Assembly: GCA_964481445.1 (NCBI GenBank)
Contig: CAYZTQ010000017.1
Span: 1 to 27,797 of the forward strand
Length of the DNA stretch: 27,797 nt
Direction: 5' to 3'
Origin: UBA1038 sp964481445
GTDB lineage: Bacteria; Bacillota; Clostridia; Christensenellales; Aristaeellaceae
Shown here: piece by piece, positions 6,237 to 14,328 of the stretch
How the letters are laid out: every line of letters starts with the position of its first letter
Position numbering within the stretch: the stretch's first letter is position 1
Notes under the pieces: model-generated
The model's input: the letters and a program-made list of their open reading frames with translations, nothing else
Databases searched by the model: none
Told to the model about the DNA's origin: nothing
Position numbers and translations under genes: made by a program

Positions 6237-7409
6237 TTGGCCTACTCAAAAGAATTTGAAGCACTTGACGTATCTGTAGATGTCCTGAAAGCGCTGGAAG
6301 GCATGGGGATCAGCACCCCCACCACCGTGCAGAAGGAAACGATTCCCCCCATGATGGCGGGGCGCGATATCATCGGTATCGCCCCGACCGGCACCGGCAA
6401 GACCATTGCTTTCGGCATCCCGATGCTGGAGTATATCAGCCTGACCGAGGAGCGCGTGCAGGAGGTGGTTCTCGCCCCGACCCGCGAGCTGGCGCTCCAG
6501 ATCGCGGACGAGATCAAGAGCCTTGCCCACTTTATCCCCAAGGTGCGTATTGCCACCCTGTACGGCGGCCAGCCCATCGCAAGGCAGCTGACCCAGCTGA
6601 AAAGAAAACCGCAGATTGTGGTCGCCACCCCCGGGCGCCTGATCGACATGATGAACCGCGGCATGGTCAGGCTGGATCAGGTGCATACCATGGTCATTGA
6701 CGAGGCTGACGAGATGCTGAAAATGGGCTTTGTCAAGGATGTGACCCATATCATCGAGTCCGTGCCCGCAGGGCGTCAGCTGGTTATGTTTTCCGCCACC
6801 ACCAATCAGGATGTGCAGACCATCTCATGGAAGTTTCAGCAGGAGCCGATTGAGATCTATGTGGAGGCAACCGAGGAGGACAAACCCAAGATCACCCAGT
6901 ACACCATCGAGATCCCGCGCGAGCAGAAGCTGGATAAGCTTTCCTACCTGCTGGACAGCGATGAGTTCCGCCGCGTCATGATCTTTGCCAACACCAAGTA
7001 TATGGCCCAGAAGCTGGCGGACAAGCTGCAGAAGCAGGGCTATCAGGCGGAGGCGCTGCACGGCGATATCCCCCAGAGCAAGCGCACCGTCATCATGAAC
7101 AACTATAAACGGGGCAAGTTCCCCATTCTGGTGGCGACCGACGTGGCTGCCAGGGGCATTGATGTATACGACGTGGAGGCGGTCATCAATTACGACCTGC
7201 CCAACGAGAACGAGTACTATACCCACCGCATCGGCCGCACGGGCCGCGCGCGCAAGCACGGCGTTGCTTTCACCATGATGAGCTATCAGGAGAGCGTCAG
7301 GATGAACGAGATCCTGCGCTACATCAAGGGCGAGCCGACCCCGCTGCACTTCAACGAAGACGGCATCCTCTGCACCGCCGACAAAGAACCATTCTTTGAG
7401 AATATCTGA
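6237..7409 (+). CDS. DEAD-box ATP-dependent RNA helicase
   Basis: RNA helicase core (390 aa) with both RecA-like domains and almost nothing else. Motifs in order are a Q motif region (STPTTVQKETIPPM), Walker A APTGTGKT (49-56, usually AQTGTGKT), PTRELALQ, TPGR, DEAD, SAT, ATDVAARGID and HRIGRTGR. The C-terminal RNA-binding extension of CshA or DbpA-type enzymes is missing: the protein ends about 45 residues after the last motif. It presumably unwinds structured RNA in ribosome assembly or mRNA decay. The start is TTG at 6237, preceded by AGAGGT; no in-frame ATG precedes the conserved FEALDV block. It is monocistronic, with a consensus promoter and a strong hairpin after it. Confidence 0.95.
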   Translation: MAYSKEFEALDVSVDVLKALEGMGISTPTTVQKETIPPMMAGRDIIGIAPTGTGKTIAFGIPMLEYISLTEERVQEVVLAPTRELALQIADEIKSLAHFIPKVRIATLYGGQPIARQLTQLKRKPQIVVATPGRLIDMMNRGMVRLDQVHTMVIDEADEMLKMGFVKDVTHIIESVPAGRQLVMFSATTNQDVQTISWKFQQEPIEIYVEATEEDKPKITQYTIEIPREQKLDKLSYLLDSDEFRRVMIFANTKYMAQKLADKLQKQGYQAEALHGDIPQSKRTVIMNNYKRGKFPILVATDVAARGIDVYDVEAVINYDLPNENEYYTHRIGRTGRARKHGVAFTMMSYQESVRMNEILRYIKGEPTPLHFNEDGILCTADKEPFFENI

Positions 7410-7425
7410 CACAATGCGCTAATAG

Positions 7426-7466
7426 AAGCACAGCCCCGGATGCGAAACGCATCCGGGGCTGTGCTT
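7426..7466. terminator. Bidirectional terminator hairpin
   Basis: A perfect 19-bp inverted repeat, 7426-7444 pairing with 7448-7466 around an AAA loop, lies between the convergent helicase and anti-sigma genes. The flanks have only short T/A runs (CTTTATG on the plus strand), but the length and position support transcription termination from both sides. Confidence 0.85.
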
Positions 7467-7476
7467 TATGCAGTGG

Positions 7477-8400
7477 TTACTGCGCCGCCTGCGCGAAGGC
7501 TTCAAGGAAGCCCGGGTTGCTCCAGGTGCCGCAGGCGATCAGGCTGCCGCCCTTGACGGCCATCTGCAGCACCAGACCGTTGTCATACTGTATCAGCAGC
7601 GCCTGGTCGGTCGTCCGCGTGGAGCCGCTTTGGAAAGAAGACTCGCCCAGCAGCGTGCCCATCAGGGAAGAGACTTTGCCGGGGTCTGTGACCGTGCCGA
7701 CGCCCGAAAGCTGCAGGCCAACTACCTTTCCCTGCAGGGTAGAGGCAAGGCTCTCGCCGCCCAGCAGGGCGCTGCCGCTGAAGCTGACCCGCTGGAACAC
7801 GCGCAGCTTGCCGTCCAGCTCGGCCGCGACGGCGGTGCCGGACATGCCGCTTATCTGCGATACGGCAGTACCGATGGGAATGACATTGCTCAGCGTCTGC
7901 GAGGAGGAATCAAGCGCCGGCTCGTCGGTCATCACTTCGACCGAGCCAAGCTGCGCCCCCAGCATGCCGGAGGAAATGGAGCTCGGGTTCTTGAGCAGGC
8001 GGTAATAGGCGCCGCCGACGCGGATCATCGGGAAGTTGCCGCCAGAGCCCTTGGCCCAAACGCCCTGATAGCCGGGCACACTGCCGGGCTGGCCCAGCGT
8101 GATGCTGCCGCGGGGCAGGTCGCGAGCCACAAGCGCGGCGCCTTCCGGCAGCTCGCCGGCCGCGAAGGTGGTGATCTGCGGCAGCTCTTCTTCTTTGCCG
8201 GGCAGGCGGTTCAACGCGAAATAACCGATGCCCGCGACCAGAATCAGCGAGCAGGCGAGCGCGACAGCACGCCTGAGGGGGAAGACGGGCCCGACGGCCG
8301 GCCTTCCGGCCCGATCCCTGATTTTGCGGTAGAGCGCCGCGTCGGCCCTGAGGCCGCCAAGCGTTTCATCCGCGATTTGAGGCAGCTGCTCAAGCTTCAT
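7477..8400 (-). CDS. Probable membrane anti-sigma factor
   Basis: Single-pass membrane protein (307 aa). A cytoplasmic N-terminus of about 43 residues (LPQIADETLGGLRADAALYR) resembles the helical sigma-binding arm of anti-sigma factors, with no HxxxCxxC zinc motif. A transmembrane helix lies at about 44-64. The extracellular region of about 240 residues is rich in Gly, Ser and beta-forming stretches, with no family I recognise. The ATG at 8400 overlaps the end of the sigma-factor gene by 11 bases, which implies translational coupling and supports the role. The extracellular domain presumably receives the envelope signal. It could also be a sigma-linked membrane protein without inhibitory function. 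Confidence 0.75.
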   Translation of the reverse strand: MKLEQLPQIADETLGGLRADAALYRKIRDRAGRPAVGPVFPLRRAVALACSLILVAGIGYFALNRLPGKEEELPQITTFAAGELPEGAALVARDLPRGSITLGQPGSVPGYQGVWAKGSGGNFPMIRVGGAYYRLLKNPSSISSGMLGAQLGSVEVMTDEPALDSSSQTLSNVIPIGTAVSQISGMSGTAVAAELDGKLRVFQRVSFSGSALLGGESLASTLQGKVVGLQLSGVGTVTDPGKVSSLMGTLLGESSFQSGSTRTTDQALLIQYDNGLVLQMAVKGGSLIACGTWSNPGFLEAFAQAAQ

Positions 8401-8905
8401 TTTGTGACTCGTCCTCCTCCAGTAAGAGCTTCAGTTTCTTGCGGCCGCGCGACAGGCGGCTGGAAACCGTACCCGGCTGCACGCCGAGAATATCCGCGAT
8501 CTCATCGATGCTGTAACGCTGGTAGTAAAAAAGCAGGAATACTTCTTTCACTTCGGCCGGCAGGCTGTAAACCGCCTGCATCAGCGCTTCTTTTTCGGTG
8601 CGCCTGTCTATCTCGTCTTCGGCGGGGATGATCTCAAGCTTTTTGCTGCCGAGGATCACGCGCCTGGCCCAGGAGCTTCGCCAGTGGTCACGGCAGATGT
8701 TGAGCGCCACCTTCAGCAGCCAGGATTTCTCGCTGCCTTCTTTCAGATCGGGGTTTCGCTCCATCACCCGCAGGAATACTTCCTGCGTGACATCCTCCGC
8801 CTTTTCTCTGTCGCCCAGATAGAAGTAGCTTACGCGCAGCACATCATTTGCAAAGCGCAGGTAAAGAGACTCGACAAGGGAGGCCGCCCCTGACTGATTA
8901 TCCAA
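8390..8905 (-). CDS. ECF-type RNA polymerase sigma factor
   Basis: Sigma-70 family, extracytoplasmic-function type (171 aa). Region 2 spans about 11-78 (LYLRFANDVLRVSYFYLGD, AEDVTQEVFLRVM, SWLLKVALNICRDHWRS). Region 4 spans about 108-163 (LPAEVKEVFLLFYYQRYSIDE, GVQPGTVSSRLSRGRKKL). There is no region 1.1 or 3. I prefer the TTG at 8905, with GGAGG 5 bases upstream; a TTG at 8917 is possible but has only a weak AGGG before it. It is coupled to the overlapping anti-sigma gene. Target promoters cannot be read from this window. Confidence 0.93.
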   Translation of the reverse strand: MDNQSGAASLVESLYLRFANDVLRVSYFYLGDREKAEDVTQEVFLRVMERNPDLKEGSEKSWLLKVALNICRDHWRSSWARRVILGSKKLEIIPAEDEIDRRTEKEALMQAVYSLPAEVKEVFLLFYYQRYSIDEIADILGVQPGTVSSRLSRGRKKLKLLLEEDESQNEA

Positions 8906-8941
8906 TAATGCCTCCAATCTGCCCTGTCAGCTATATAACGC

Positions 8942-8962
8942 GCAAGAACGGCTGATTCTTGC
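8942..8962. promoter_or_regulatory. Inverted repeat between the kinase and sigma genes
   Basis: GCAAGAA (8942-8948) and TTCTTGC (8956-8962) form a 7-bp stem with a 7-base loop, between the kinase stop (8980) and the sigma start (8905). There is no U-tract. It may end the salvage operon or be a regulatory site for the sigma unit; a TTATATA stretch lies just downstream on the minus strand. Confidence 0.35.
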
Positions 8963-8979
8963 ATCAGAGGAGAAACTTT

Positions 8980-9537
8980 TCAACTGTTTTTCGACAGCAG
9001 AAAATCGCTGCATTCCCGCACGCCGCAGGCATCGAAATAGCGGTTTTCCATCGGGATCCACTGCCTGAAAAAGTTCACCGCCCTGTCACCCTCCCGCTTC
9101 AGGATGCGCTGCGCCTGCTCCTCCGGGTCGATATCAAGAAATACCTTGATGTCGTAATGGTCCCTGAGCGCGGGGTGCAGGCTGTACGAGCCTTCGATGA
9201 GGTAGAGCGGGGCGCGCTTCACAAGGCGGGGCGACAGCGAGTTGTCGCGGCAGCTGAACATATGATAGGTAAATTCTTTCCCTTCTGCAAGGGGCAGCAG
9301 CACTTCCTCAAGGAAACGCTCATGGTCGATATTTCCGCCCGGCAGCGAGAGCCTCTCCTGCGTCCGCTGCCCGGGACGCAGAAAGAAATCGTCCATATGG
9401 ATCACTTCGGCGTCCGGCCAGCGTTTTTTCAGGTGCTCCGCGAGGGAGGATTTGCCCGCGCCGCAGGGACCGTCGATGGCGACCAGCGGCGCGGCGTAGG
9501 GCAGAAGCGCTTCAATGGTATCAAGCAGGGCCTGCAA
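8980..9537 (-). CDS. P-loop kinase, uridine kinase-like
   Basis: Small nucleoside-kinase-like NTPase (185 aa). The P-loop is GPCGAGKSS (23-31). IHMDDFF (46-52) is the acidic motif seen in uridine kinase and phosphoribulokinase relatives, and IEGSYSLHP is the second conserved block. A LID-like region holds ILKREGDRAVNFFRQWIPMEN. It is shorter than Udk (about 210 aa), so the substrate is uncertain. The start is TTG at 9537, with GGAG 7 bases upstream and one base after the permease stop. As the last gene of a nucleoside-import operon it most likely phosphorylates an imported nucleoside. Confidence 0.83.
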   Translation of the reverse strand: MQALLDTIEALLPYAAPLVAIDGPCGAGKSSLAEHLKKRWPDAEVIHMDDFFLRPGQRTQERLSLPGGNIDHERFLEEVLLPLAEGKEFTYHMFSCRDNSLSPRLVKRAPLYLIEGSYSLHPALRDHYDIKVFLDIDPEEQAQRILKREGDRAVNFFRQWIPMENRYFDACGVRECSDFLLSKNS

Positions 9538-9538
9538 G

Positions 9539-10504
9539 TCAGCGCTCCTCTCTGAAGTAGTTGATGCCGCAACCGGCGGGCTGCTGGTTCTCCCGTTTCA
9601 TCTTCATGCTGGAAAAAATCAGCACCAGGCAGGTCACCACGAAGGGCAGCATGGAGAAGATGGCGCCCGGGATATCGATTACATCCTTCGGGATATACAG
9701 GCGCAGCACGCTCAGCGCGCCGAAAACAAGGGAGCCGAAGATGGCCCTGGCGGGGCTCCAGGAGGAGAAGATGACCAGCGCCAGCGCGATCCAGCCCTGT
9801 CCGGCTACGATGTTGGGCTGCCAGTTGCCTACGGCCGTCACCAGAGAGATGTAGGCGCCGCCCAGGCCGCAGATGCCCCCGCCGATCAGAATGTGGATAT
9901 ACTTGTACCGGCTCACGTGGATGCCCATGGCGTCGGCCGCCGAGGGGTTCTCGCCGACGGCGCGCAGGTTGAGCCCCTGCCGGCTGCGGCTCAGGTACAG
10001 GCTCATCGCGATGGCGATGGCGACGGCCAGATAGGTGAACACCGAGTGATTGAAAAACAATCTTCCGATGACCGGCACCTCGCTCAGCGCCCCGAAGCGC
10101 AGGGGCAGCAGCGCCTGCTTGACATGATCCGAAATAAAGGCGGAACCGGCAGGATAATTCTCCTTCAGCGTCTCGCCGATGAAGTTCGCGATGCCGGTGC
10201 CGAAAATGGTCAGCGTCAGGCCGGTCACGTTCTGGTTGGCTTTCAGCGTCACGGTGATGAAGGCATAGACAGCGGCGCCAAGCATGCCCGCCGCGAAGGC
10301 GAACACGATGGCCATGACCGCGCTGTCAAACAGAAAGCCGCCCATAAAGCCCATGATGGCCCCCAGATACATCATGCCCTCGACGCCGAGGTTCAGGTTG
10401 CCCGCCTTCTCAATCAGGATTTCGCCCAGCGTGCCGTAGAGCAGTGGCACGCTGGCCAGTATGGCGGCATAGAGGAAGGCCAGCAATTGATCTGCAAAGC
10501 TCAT
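9539..10504 (-). CDS. BMP-family nucleoside ABC transporter permease (NupQ/YufQ type)
   Basis: Second membrane subunit of the nucleoside importer (321 aa). It has about eight to ten hydrophobic segments and the branched-chain-amino-acid/ribose-type permease pattern: EKAGNLNLGVEGMMYLGA near the N-terminus and a coupling region around LNLRAVGENPSAADAMGIHV. In B. subtilis NupNOPQ imports nucleosides, and other BMP systems carry purine nucleosides. Its ATG overlaps the previous permease stop by 4 bases, and the kinase gene follows after one base. Confidence 0.9.
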   Translation of the reverse strand: MSFADQLLAFLYAAILASVPLLYGTLGEILIEKAGNLNLGVEGMMYLGAIMGFMGGFLFDSAVMAIVFAFAAGMLGAAVYAFITVTLKANQNVTGLTLTIFGTGIANFIGETLKENYPAGSAFISDHVKQALLPLRFGALSEVPVIGRLFFNHSVFTYLAVAIAIAMSLYLSRSRQGLNLRAVGENPSAADAMGIHVSRYKYIHILIGGGICGLGGAYISLVTAVGNWQPNIVAGQGWIALALVIFSSWSPARAIFGSLVFGALSVLRLYIPKDVIDIPGAIFSMLPFVVTCLVLIFSSMKMKRENQQPAGCGINYFREER

Positions 10505-11595
10505 GCCTTCGCCTCCTTTCGCAGCGCGATGCGGTAGCGGATAAAGAACTCGCTGCTAAGCACAAAGAAGAGAATGATGCCCTGCAAAATATCAGACATC
10601 GAGGCGGGGATGCGGTACTCGGTCTGCATCATGCTGCAGCCCTTCTGCACCACACTGAACAGAAAGCTGACCACCATCACCCCGATGGGCGACAGCCTCG
10701 CCAGCCAGGCGATGGAAACGGCGGTAAAGCCGCGGCCGTTGGCCACGGCATCGGTCAGCTGCCTGTCCGGCCCCGCTACCTGCAGCATGCCGACCAGACC
10801 GCAGATGCCGGCGGAGAGAAACATGGTGCGCAGCATGATTTTTTTGACCGGCATGCCGGCGTAGCGCGCTGTGTTCATGTTTTCGCCCACGACCGTCAGC
10901 TCGTAGCCCTGCCTGGTGTAGCGCAGGTAGATAAACATAAAGATGACCAGCGCCAGCATCACCACCCAGCCGATGTGCACGTTGCCGATGCCGGGGATGG
11001 GCAGCTCCGGCAGCCTTGCCTGCCTGGTGAAGCGGGGCATCGCGGCGAAGCCGCCCTCGGGGTTGCGCCAGGGGCCCTCGCGCAGGTAGGTGATAAAGTT
11101 CAGAATGATGTAGTTGAGCATCAGGGTGAACAGCGTCTCGTTGGTGCCAAAGCGCGTTTTGAACAGCGCGGGGATCAGCCCCCACAGGCCGCCCGCAAGG
11201 ATGGCGGCCAGCGCCATGACGATAAGCAATATGGGGGAGGGCAGACCATTATGAAAGTAGGCAAAATAGCTCGCCGCGATGGCTCCGGCGCAGATCTGCC
11301 CCTCGCCGCCGATATTCCAGAACTTCATCTTGAAAGCCAGCACGATACCCAGTGTGGCAAGGCAGAGGGGGATCATCAGCTTGATGGTTTCCTTCTGCAT
11401 GCTGCTGCTGCCAAGCGACCCAGACAGCATGGTCCAGTACACCTCAAAGGGGTTGAAGCGCAGCGCCAGCAGAAAGAGCCCGCCTGTCGCCAAAGCCCCC
11501 AGCACCGCCAGCAGCCGGTACAGCCAGGTTTGCACGGCGCTCAGATCGCCCCGCTGCACAATGTGCAGGCGCGACAGGGGCAATTGTTTAGGCAT
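10501..11595 (-). CDS. BMP-family nucleoside ABC transporter permease (NupP/YufP type)
   Basis: First membrane subunit of the importer (364 aa). It has an N-terminal hydrophobic helix (LYRLLAVLGALATGGLFLLA), then LAFKMKFWNIGGEGQICAGA, the equivalent of the conserved N-terminal motif of this permease family, and a coupling block YELTVVGENMNTARYAGMPV. The length fits NupP (about 350-370 aa). Two ATGs lie close together at 11601 and 11595. GGAGG directly touches the first and is 6 bases from the second, so 11595 is the better start. It overlaps the ATPase gene by 8 bases. Confidence 0.9.
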   Translation of the reverse strand: MPKQLPLSRLHIVQRGDLSAVQTWLYRLLAVLGALATGGLFLLALRFNPFEVYWTMLSGSLGSSSMQKETIKLMIPLCLATLGIVLAFKMKFWNIGGEGQICAGAIAASYFAYFHNGLPSPILLIVMALAAILAGGLWGLIPALFKTRFGTNETLFTLMLNYIILNFITYLREGPWRNPEGGFAAMPRFTRQARLPELPIPGIGNVHIGWVVMLALVIFMFIYLRYTRQGYELTVVGENMNTARYAGMPVKKIMLRTMFLSAGICGLVGMLQVAGPDRQLTDAVANGRGFTAVSIAWLARLSPIGVMVVSFLFSVVQKGCSMMQTEYRIPASMSDILQGIILFFVLSSEFFIRYRIALRKEAKA

Positions 11596-13096
11596 AGGCA
11601 TCCTCCTTGTCCGTGGTCAGCCCGGCCATCTTCATGCCCAGCAGGGCTTTGGTGGCAAAGCGGCTGTCCACAATGGCCGTCAGCCTGCCGCTGCTCAGCA
11701 CCGCGATGCGGTCGCAGAGCTTCAGCAGCACATCGAGGTCTTCCCCGATGAACAAAACGCCGACGCCCTTTTGCTTTTGCTCATTGAGCATGTCGTAGAT
11801 GCGCATGCTCGCGCCGATGTCGAGGCCGCGCACGGGATAGGCAGTGATCAGCACGCGGGGGGAAAGGTTGATCTCCCTGCCCAGCAGCACCTTCTGCACG
11901 TTGCCGCCCGACAGCTTCTGCACGGGCGTGCTGAGGCTGGGGGTTGAGACGTCCAGCCGCTCGATCAGCTCCTTCGCTTCCTCGCGCGCGCGCTTTCTGT
12001 CCATCAGCATGCCCGGCTGGTCGCGGTAGGTCTTGAGCAAGAGGTTATCCGGGATGTTCATGCTGCCGACCAGCCCCATACCCAGCCTGTCCTCGGGGAT
12101 AAAGGCCATGGAGACGCCGCGCCTGATGATATCGCGCGGGCTCAGCCCGTCGATGCGCTTGCCGTCAAGCAATATGCTGCCGCCCGAAATGCCCTGAAGG
12201 CCCGCGATCGCCTCGCACAGCGCCCGCTGGCCCGAGCCCGCCACGCCCGCCACGCCCAGTATTTCGCCCGCGTGCAGCTGAAAGCTGATATCCTGCAGCT
12301 CATAGTGGCCGTCCGCGTCCTTGATGTTCAGGCGGTGCACGTCGAGGATCACTTCGCCCGGCAGTGCGGGCACGCGCCTGATGTCGAGATCCACCTGCCT
12401 GCCTACCATCATTTCGGTCAAAACAAAGCGATCCGCGTCCTTCGTGCCGATGCTGCCGACATTCCTGCCCTTGTGCAGCACTGCCACGCGGTCGGAAATG
12501 CTCATCACTTCTTCCAACTTGTGGGTGATGATGACGATGGCGCGGCCTTCCTTTTTCATAGCGCGCAGAATGTCAAACAGGCTGTCGATCTCCTGCGGCG
12601 TCAGCACCGCGGTCGGCTCGTCCAGTATCAGGATTTCCGCCCCGCGGGTCAGCACCTTCAATATTTCGACGCTCTGTTTTTCGGAGACCGACATCGCGTA
12701 GACTTTCTTGTCAAGGTCAGCCCGCATGCCAAGTTGTCTGCAGATCTCATCGGGCGAGTGAGCGCTTTTTCCGCGCTGCCCGAGGCGGATGTTCTCGCGA
12801 GCCGTAAACAGATCCACCAATTTGAAATGCTGATGAATCATGCCGATGCCCAGGCTGATGGCGTCATGCGGAGAGCGGATATGAACGGGCTTGCCCTTGA
12901 TTTCGATGCTGCCCTCGTCCGGCTGGTAGATGCCGGAGAGCATGTTCATCAGCGTGGTTTTACCGGAGCCATTCTCGCCAAGCAGCGCCAGTATTTCACC
13001 GGCGCGCACATCCAGGTCGATATGGTCGTTGGCAATCACCTTGCCGAAGGTCTTGGTCAGGCCTCGCAGACGGATGGCAACTTCGGGTAGAGACAT
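11588..13096 (-). CDS. BMP-family nucleoside ABC transporter ATPase, two nucleotide-binding domains (NupO/YufO type)
   Basis: Double-domain ATPase (502 aa) of the sugar/nucleoside importer class. Domain 1 has Walker A GENGSGKT (40-47), a signature region MSVSEKQSVEI (135-145) where relatives have LSVGxQQ, and Walker B ILILDEPTA (155-163). Domain 2 has the degenerate Walker A GVAGSGQRAL, a signature LSGGNVQKV and the non-catalytic Walker B region ITAYPVRGLD, as is common in domain 2 of this class. I chose the ATG at 13096 (AGGA 7 bases upstream, family start at PEVAIRLRGLTK) over the ATG at 13135. It follows a terminator, so its expression depends on read-through. Confidence 0.93.
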   Translation of the reverse strand: MSLPEVAIRLRGLTKTFGKVIANDHIDLDVRAGEILALLGENGSGKTTLMNMLSGIYQPDEGSIEIKGKPVHIRSPHDAISLGIGMIHQHFKLVDLFTARENIRLGQRGKSAHSPDEICRQLGMRADLDKKVYAMSVSEKQSVEILKVLTRGAEILILDEPTAVLTPQEIDSLFDILRAMKKEGRAIVIITHKLEEVMSISDRVAVLHKGRNVGSIGTKDADRFVLTEMMVGRQVDLDIRRVPALPGEVILDVHRLNIKDADGHYELQDISFQLHAGEILGVAGVAGSGQRALCEAIAGLQGISGGSILLDGKRIDGLSPRDIIRRGVSMAFIPEDRLGMGLVGSMNIPDNLLLKTYRDQPGMLMDRKRAREEAKELIERLDVSTPSLSTPVQKLSGGNVQKVLLGREINLSPRVLITAYPVRGLDIGASMRIYDMLNEQKQKGVGVLFIGEDLDVLLKLCDRIAVLSSGRLTAIVDSRFATKALLGMKMAGLTTDKEDAYA

Positions 13097-13154
13097 GCAG
13101 ATGTCCTTTCGTATGGTAGTATGCTGATTATGCAAAACCTGCGCTGAAATTGCA

Positions 13155-13193
13155 AGAAAAAAGATAGGGCTGCCGCAAAAGACGCGGCAGCCC
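13155..13193 (-). terminator. Intra-operon terminator after the binding-protein gene
   Basis: A perfect 10-bp stem, GGGCTGCCGC (13167-13176) with GCGGCAGCCC (13184-13193), is followed on the minus strand by TATCTTTTTTCTT (13166-13154). It sits 14 bases past the BMP stop and before the ATPase gene. Partial termination would give more binding protein than transporter. Confidence 0.88.
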
Positions 13194-13207
13194 CATGATG
13201 GAGAGAC

Positions 13208-14311
13208 TTACTTTACTTCGACGCCCTTCACAAGCAGGGTGGTCATCAGGCCGCCGGTGATGTCGGCATCCGCAAGGCGCGCGCCGTCTTCCAGCACCTG
13301 CTCACCCTTGTTGTTGAACAGAGGGCCGGTGAACACATCCCACTCGCCGGAGAGGATCTTCTGGCGGGCGGCCTCGATGGCTTCGGCGGTGCCTTCGGCC
13401 ACGTTCTTGCTCAGGGGAGAGATATCCACCATGTTCTCGGCCAGGCCCAGGAAGTAGTTAACGGGCTTCCAGTTGCCTTCGATGCGGTCCTTCACCTGGG
13501 CGGTGTACACGCTGGACCAGTGCCAGATGGGGGCGGTCAGGTGGGCGTCGGGGGCGGAGGGGGTCATATCGGTGTTGTAACCGCAGCCGAACTTGCCGGC
13601 CTCCTGCGCGGCGACCTGGGGCATGTCGGAGTCAACGTGCTGGGCGATGACGTCGCAGCCCAGAGCCAGCAGGGCTTCAGCGGTCTGCTTTTCAAGGGTG
13701 GGGTCGCCCCAGGAGTTGATGTATTTCACATACACAACCGCTTCGGGGTTGACGCTCTGCACACCCAGCGTGAAAGCGTTGATGCCGCCGTTTACTTCGG
13801 CGTTGTCCGGCCACGCGGCCACATAGCCGATCAGCTTGCTTTCGGTCTTCAGACCGGCGGCGATACCGGCAAGATACCGGGCCTGGTAGATGCGGCCGAA
13901 ATAGTTGTTGAAGTTGACGCCGTTGTTCTTATAGCCGGAGCAGTGGGAGAAAACGACTTCGGGGTACTCGTCAGCCATCTCGTTCATGTAGTCCATAAAA
14001 CCCCAGGAGTTGCCGAAAATGATGTTGCAGCCGGCATCCACCAGCTCGCGCAGGGCATTCTCGCACTCGGAGTTCTCGGCCACGTTGAATTTATAAAGGA
14101 TCTGCTCGTCCTTCAGGCCAAGCGCTTCCTTCATGCCTTCGATGCCGTTGTAGTGCGCGCCGGAGAAACCGTCGTCCTTGGGGCCGATGAACACGGCGCC
14201 GACCTTGATTTCTTCAGCGGGGATGGGGGCGAAGGCGGTTTCCGCCGCGACGGGCAGGGCAAACAGCACAAGGGCAAGCACCAGGGCGAGCGACCACACT
14301 TTTTTGAACAT
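13208..14311 (-). CDS. BMP-family (PnrA/TmpC-like) nucleoside-binding protein, secreted
   Basis: Substrate-binding protein (367 aa) of the nucleoside importer. The N-terminus MFKKVWSLALVLALVLFALP is a signal peptide with likely cleavage at VAA|E or AFA|P (residues 23 or 28). There is no lipobox cysteine, unlike most BMP lipoproteins. The mature part begins with KVGAVFIGPKDDGFSGAHYNG, the usual BMP opening, and contains FGNSWGFMDYM, GRIYQARYLAGIAAGLKTE and QHVDSDMPQVAAQEAGKFG. GGAGG lies 5 bases before the ATG. It lies 17 bases after xpt and before the ATPase and permease genes, pointing to purine nucleosides or bases as ligand; this is inference. Confidence 0.93.
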   Translation of the reverse strand: MFKKVWSLALVLALVLFALPVAAETAFAPIPAEEIKVGAVFIGPKDDGFSGAHYNGIEGMKEALGLKDEQILYKFNVAENSECENALRELVDAGCNIIFGNSWGFMDYMNEMADEYPEVVFSHCSGYKNNGVNFNNYFGRIYQARYLAGIAAGLKTESKLIGYVAAWPDNAEVNGGINAFTLGVQSVNPEAVVYVKYINSWGDPTLEKQTAEALLALGCDVIAQHVDSDMPQVAAQEAGKFGCGYNTDMTPSAPDAHLTAPIWHWSSVYTAQVKDRIEGNWKPVNYFLGLAENMVDISPLSKNVAEGTAEAIEAARQKILSGEWDVFTGPLFNNKGEQVLEDGARLADADITGGLMTTLLVKGVEVK

Positions 14312-14328
14312 ACTTTCCTCCCGGATGG

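Noticed and set aside
9515..10537. Long plus-strand open frame of 340 codons opposite the permease
   Set aside because: It is antisense to a clear permease, rich in His, Gln, Gly and Ala as expected for GC-rich shadow frames, and has no family features.
12272..13090. Plus-strand open frame opposite the BMP ATPase
   Set aside because: Composition is shadow-like and the opposite strand encodes clear ABC motifs.
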